This document shows positions 13,881 through 16,639 of a DNA stretch of 16,639 nt, in pieces. Below the pieces are notes generated by a model that searched no databases, was not told the DNA's origin, and was given only the letters and a program-made list of their open reading frames with translations. The stretch is taken from NCBI GenBank assembly GCA_021806765.1, contig JAJZQR010000103.1:1-16639 (forward strand), written 5' to 3'. A program made the position numbers and the translations under genes. The first letter of the stretch is position 1. Each line of letters opens with the position of its first letter. The DNA is from Chloroflexota bacterium. GTDB taxonomy: Bacteria; Chloroflexota; UBA6077.

Positions 13881-15011
13881 CTATTCGAGCTTCTTCTGGA
13901 ACCGCTTGGCGCTCATGCCGAAGACGACGAGACCGAAGATGGCCAGCAGCAGCACCTCGAACCAGAGGTACTCCAGACCGATCCCTTTGAGGAAAATGCC
14001 CCGCAGGATCTTGAGAAAGTAGGTGAGGGGTATGAAGTAGCCCAGGTAGTAGAGGATCGCCGGCATCGCCTCTCGAGGGAACACGAAGCCCGATAGGACG
14101 AAGGATGGCACCACCATCAGCATGGCCATCTGCAACGCCTGGGACTGGGTCTTGGACACGGTGGAGACGAAGAGGCCCATCCCCAGGGAGCCCACCAGGA
14201 ACACCACCGACAGCACCAGCAGCAGAAGGAGGCTGCCGGCAATCGGTACCTGGAACCAGAGGGTTCCCACCAGCAGCGCCACCGCCACCTGTCCGAAAGA
14301 GATCAGCACGTAGGGAAGGATCTTCCCCACCATCAACTCCCACGGCTTGATGGGGGTCACGATCAACTGCTCCAGGGTCCCCTTCTCCCGCTCTCGAACG
14401 ATAGCGAAGGCGGTCAGGATCACCGCCTGGATCTGGATGATCAACCCGATAAGGGCAGGGATCATGAAGTTGACGCTCTGCATGCTGGGGTTGTACAGGA
14501 TGTCCGGCCGGATCTCGATGGGCACCTCCGCCCCACGGCTGAGACCCAGCCTGCTCATCACCCCTTGCAGTTGATCGGCCGCCTTGGCCTGACTGATGGC
14601 AGTAGCTGTGAAGAGGGCGGTGCTGGCGGTGTTGGGATCCGACCCGTCCACCATCAGCTGAACCTGGGCAGCTTTGCCGGCATCCACGTTCTGGGAGAAA
14701 TCGGGAGGAATGATGAAGGCCACCTTCGCCCGGCCGCTGTCGATGGACTCGTGGGCCTCCTGCAGGCTGGACACCTGGTCCACCACAGTGAAGTACTCGG
14801 TGTTGGTGAAGGCACGAACGAAGTCGCGGCTGCGGGAATCCATGGCCTGGTCGTATACCACCGTGGCGATGTGATCCACGTTGGTGGTGACGGCGTAGCC
14901 CAGCAGGAGCATCTGCATGGCGGGCACCATCAGCATGATGGCCAGGGTGCGGGGATCCCGCCGGATCTGTATGAACTCCTTGCGCATTATGGGAAGGATA
15001 CGGCCGTTCAC
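13881..15011 (-). CDS. ABC-2 type transporter permease (YbhS/YbhR-like)
   Basis: A 376-residue membrane subunit of an ABC-2 exporter, the usual length for YbhS/YbhR/YhhJ. The first helix is at about 22-41 (TLAIMLMVPAMQMLLLGYAV). A large extracytoplasmic domain spans about 45-178 (NVDHIATVVYDQAMDSRSRD...). Five helices follow from about 180 to 367, with the ABC-2 coupling segment REREKGTLEQLIVTPI at 206-221. The GTG start at 15011 has GGAG 8 nt upstream. It lies between the short HlyD adaptor and the two ATPases. Only one permease is present, so it likely works as a homodimer with the ATPase pair. The substrate is unknown; YbhFSR relatives handle drugs and cations. Confidence 0.92.
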   Translation of the reverse strand: MNGRILPIMRKEFIQIRRDPRTLAIMLMVPAMQMLLLGYAVTTNVDHIATVVYDQAMDSRSRDFVRAFTNTEYFTVVDQVSSLQEAHESIDSGRAKVAFIIPPDFSQNVDAGKAAQVQLMVDGSDPNTASTALFTATAISQAKAADQLQGVMSRLGLSRGAEVPIEIRPDILYNPSMQSVNFMIPALIGLIIQIQAVILTAFAIVREREKGTLEQLIVTPIKPWELMVGKILPYVLISFGQVAVALLVGTLWFQVPIAGSLLLLLVLSVVFLVGSLGMGLFVSTVSKTQSQALQMAMLMVVPSFVLSGFVFPREAMPAILYYLGYFIPLTYFLKILRGIFLKGIGLEYLWFEVLLLAIFGLVVFGMSAKRFQKKLE

Positions 15012-15018
15012 TCGCTTC

Positions 15019-15105
15019 GCTCCAGGACTGAGGACTGAGGACCGAGGACTGAGAGCAGAGCTGCGATCGCCGCGACTCAGTCCTCAGTCCTCACAGCTCA
15101 GTCCT
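15019..15105. repeat. Fold-back heptamer repeat between HlyD adaptor and permease genes
   Basis: The left array of GGACTGA units (15025-15053) and the right array of CTCAGTC units (15076-15105) are complementary, separated by about 22 nt. It starts with the same GCTCCAGGACTGAG (15019-15032) as the element at 3007. The stop codon of the HlyD gene (15098-15100) lies in the right arm. The permease start is 8 nt beyond the left arm, so a transcript hairpin would sit just before its RBS. Confidence 0.78.
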
Positions 15106-15784
15106 GAACTATGGTCGCGTCGGCGGGCATGCCGGGCTTCAGCCGGAGGTCCGGGTTCGGGATCTTCACCTTGACGGCGAACACCAGGTTCATCCGGTCC
15201 CGCTGGGTCTGGACGTTGCGGGGGGTGAACTCCGCCTTGCTGTTGATGAAGGTCACCTCCCCCGGGAAGCTCTCGCCGGGGAAGGAATCGACCCGCACAT
15301 CCACCTTCTGCCCGACCTTCACCCGTCCGATCTGCTGCTCGGGCACGTAGAGAGTCAGCTCCGCCTGCTCCAGCTGGGTCACCACCATCAGGGTGGAGCC
15401 CGGAGAGACCACCTCGCCCACGTGGATGGAGCGGCGCCCCACAACCCCATCCAGGGGAGAGCGCAGGGTCATCTTGTCCAGCTGCAGCTCCAGGGGCTGT
15501 CGCTCGGCCACCGAGGCCATTCGGAGCTGCAGTCTGAGAAGGGAGTCGTCCAGCTTGACCAGGACGTCACCGGCCTTCACCGCGGCTCCCTCATCGATCG
15601 GCAGCTGAACCACCCTCCCGGGCACCTCCGAGGCGATGTCGACCTCCTCGGACTCGACAGTGCCGGAGGCGACGACACCCCTGGGAGAGGGCGCAGTCAG
15701 GGTGGTGTAGTACCACCAGGCGGCCGCTGCCAGGACCACGACCGCCAGGAGGGCAAGGACTCGCGGATGGGGTCGATGCGCCAT
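15098..15784 (-). CDS. HlyD-family adaptor, short form (YbhG-like)
   Basis: A 228-residue membrane-fusion protein, shorter than YbhG (about 330). The membrane anchor is at about 9-26. Lipoyl half 1 is VPGRVVQLPIDEGAAVKAGD (54-73) and lipoyl half 2 MTLRSPLDGVVGRRSIHVGE (105-124). Between them only about 30 residues remain, so the coiled-coil hairpin that contacts an outer-membrane channel is almost absent. The barrel follows (QQIGRVKVGQKVDVRVDSFP), then EFTPRNVQTQRDRMNLVFAV and LKPGMPADATI, features of the YbhG group. The ATG lies 5 nt after the TetR stop with GGAGGG 9 nt upstream. Its stop is in a heptamer repeat. The reduced hairpin fits an exporter that does not cross an outer membrane; that is inference. 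Confidence 0.92.
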   Translation of the reverse strand: MAHRPHPRVLALLAVVVLAAAAWWYYTTLTAPSPRGVVASGTVESEEVDIASEVPGRVVQLPIDEGAAVKAGDVLVKLDDSLLRLQLRMASVAERQPLELQLDKMTLRSPLDGVVGRRSIHVGEVVSPGSTLMVVTQLEQAELTLYVPEQQIGRVKVGQKVDVRVDSFPGESFPGEVTFINSKAEFTPRNVQTQRDRMNLVFAVKVKIPNPDLRLKPGMPADATIVQD

Positions 15785-15789
15785 GGCTG

Positions 15790-16434
15790 CTATCCCTCCT
15801 GTTCTGGGGTCTCTTTGAGAACCCCGTGAAGGAGTATGTCCACCATCCCCTGCTGCCAGTTCTCCACCTGCAGGGGGGTCTTGGGCAAGCTGGGGAAAAT
15901 CACCCCCAGCGCGTTCTCGACGATGAAAGAGGAGAAGACCATTCCGAAATAGCTGCGCGCCAGCAGCGCCGGGGGAACGTCCCGCATCTCCCCCGTCTGC
16001 CTGCCCAGGGAGTCGACCTGCTGGAAGAAGCCGAGCAGGTCGGGGATCATCTGCGATATCAACCGGGCGACGTGGCGCCCCTGGAACTCCAGGACGTCGA
16101 TGAAGAACAGGAGGGGGAAGTCCCCCCTGCCCTGAAGCAGGGCCATCACTTCGGCGAAGCCGCTATCCAGCAGTTGGGCCACCGTCTCACCGCGGGCTCG
16201 GGACAACCCGTCGGCAAAGGCCCCGTACAGATTTCGCTCGTCCAGGAGAGCAGCGAAGATCTCCTCCTTGGAGGAGAAATGGTTGTAGGCGGCGCTGAGG
16301 CTGATGCCGGCCTCGCGGGCGATCTCACGCATGCCGGTGGCGTGGTATCCCTGGCGGAGGAAGAGGAGCCTCGCCGCCTCCAGGACGGCCTCCCTGGTCT
16401 TCAGCCCCGCGGGTCGCTTGGCCGCCTCAACCAT
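15790..16434 (-). CDS. TetR/AcrR-family transcriptional regulator (CecR-like position)
   Basis: A 214-residue TetR-family repressor. The DNA-binding domain is at 12-58 (TREAVLEAARLLFLRQGYHA, REIAREAGISLSAAYNHFSS, KEEI), followed by a variable helical ligand/dimer domain (FFIDVLEFQGRHVARLISQM). The ATG at 16434 is preferred over the GTG at 16446 because GGAGG sits 5 nt upstream of it. It is the first gene of the exporter operon, 5 nt before the HlyD gene, and a perfect palindrome covers its promoter, so it probably represses itself and the exporter until a ligand binds. E. coli CecR controls ybhGFSR in the same arrangement. The ligand cannot be read from sequence. Confidence 0.93.
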   Translation of the reverse strand: MVEAAKRPAGLKTREAVLEAARLLFLRQGYHATGMREIAREAGISLSAAYNHFSSKEEIFAALLDERNLYGAFADGLSRARGETVAQLLDSGFAEVMALLQGRGDFPLLFFIDVLEFQGRHVARLISQMIPDLLGFFQQVDSLGRQTGEMRDVPPALLARSYFGMVFSSFIVENALGVIFPSLPKTPLQVENWQQGMVDILLHGVLKETPEQEG

Positions 16435-16451
16435 GGCATCCTCCACATAAA

Positions 16452-16465
16452 CGAACGATCGTTCG
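16452..16465. promoter_or_regulatory. TetR-family operator (14-bp perfect palindrome)
   Basis: CGAACGATCGTTCG is a perfect palindrome placed one base downstream of the -10 hexamer, where the transcription start would be. Binding by the adjacent TetR protein is inferred from position and symmetry. Confidence 0.8.
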
Positions 16466-16466
16466 C

Positions 16467-16494
16467 ATTCTAGCAGCTTCTTTCATCCTGTCAA
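16467..16494 (-). promoter_or_regulatory. Sigma-70-type promoter of the TetR-exporter operon
   Basis: Minus strand: TTGACA (16494-16489, 6/6), a 16-nt spacer, TAGAAT (16472-16467, 5/6). It is the best promoter in the window. The operator palindrome begins one base after the -10. Confidence 0.8.
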
Positions 16495-16569
16495 GCCCCT
16501 CTTCTGCAGTTCTGGAATTGCACCATAAGGGAGCGTCTTGGCGACGGCCGCAGGAAGGAATCCTTTGTA

Positions 16570-16584
16570 GGGGTGGGGCACCCC
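16570..16584. repeat. Short hairpin repeat GGGGTG-GGG-CACCCC
   Basis: Perfect 6-bp stem with a 3-base loop in the region right of the TetR operon. It lies directly beside the CATTCCCGC repeats. Confidence 0.55.
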
Positions 16585-16634
16585 ATCGTCATTCCCGCTC
16601 CCGCAGCCCATCGTCATTCCCGCGAAAGCGGGAA
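16582..16634. repeat. CATTCCCGC direct repeat ending in a GAAA-loop hairpin
   Basis: The 17-mer CCCATCGTCATTCCCGC occurs at 16582-16598 and 16607-16623, 25 bases apart. The second copy continues into TTCCCGC-GAAA-GCGGGAA (16617-16634), a perfect 7-bp stem. This resembles the widely dispersed REP-like repeat found in many bacterial genomes. No gene is seen from 16495 to the window end. Confidence 0.7.
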
Positions 16635-16639
16635 CCCAT

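Noticed and set aside
12877..14343. ATPase frame extended to 488 codons with an upstream start
   Set aside because: The extra 159 residues overlap the permease gene and look like its out-of-frame shadow; ATG 13866 has an RBS right after the permease stop.

Overview
The window is GC-rich bacterial chromosomal DNA with 13 protein-coding genes, no RNA genes and no CRISPR array. An ECF sigma factor overlapping a DUF5667-type membrane protein with a Pro/Thr-rich tail, family-4 glycosyltransferase style, frequent TTG/GTG starts and abundant short intergenic repeats suggest Chloroflexota (Chloroflexi), possibly from an uncultured lineage. That assignment is an inference and no single gene proves it. 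Shine-Dalgarno sites are strong (GGAGG-like).

Left part (1-3464): a leftward pair made of an ECF sigma factor and a DUF5667 membrane protein (a candidate anti-sigma factor, running off the left edge); a rightward GT4 glycosyltransferase; and a small leftward LuxR-fold HTH protein. The last two genes converge on a fold-back repeat element that contains both stop codons. Middle part (3465-7990): a 353-base intergenic stretch, then rightward genes for a Na/Pi cotransporter with a PhoU-like tail, L-aspartate dehydrogenase (NadX) and an SLC13-type anion/dicarboxylate transporter. The transporter's central loop is encoded by about 200 bases of dispersed repeats.

Right part (7991-16639), all leftward: a promoter with an overlapping 14-bp perfect palindrome drives TetR regulator - short HlyD adaptor - ABC-2 permease - ATPase - ATPase. 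This resembles the E. coli CecR/YbhG-YbhF-YbhS/R exporter, but the YbhF halves are two separate genes and there is one permease. Downstream come a long membrane-fusion (HlyD/RND-type) adaptor with an expanded helical repeat region, and a soluble chemoreceptor-like protein with a C-terminal sensor domain.

The most unusual layer is not a gene. Tandem heptanucleotide arrays sharing an NNNCTGA/G core (GGACTGA, GTGCTGA, TAGCTGA, GTTCTGG) recur at gene borders. They supply stop codons to four genes, form two large fold-backs, bracket one ATPase gene as inverted copies, and lie inside the SLC13 reading frame with other repeat families. The right end holds further hairpin repeats of the CATTCCCGCGAAAGCGGGAA type.
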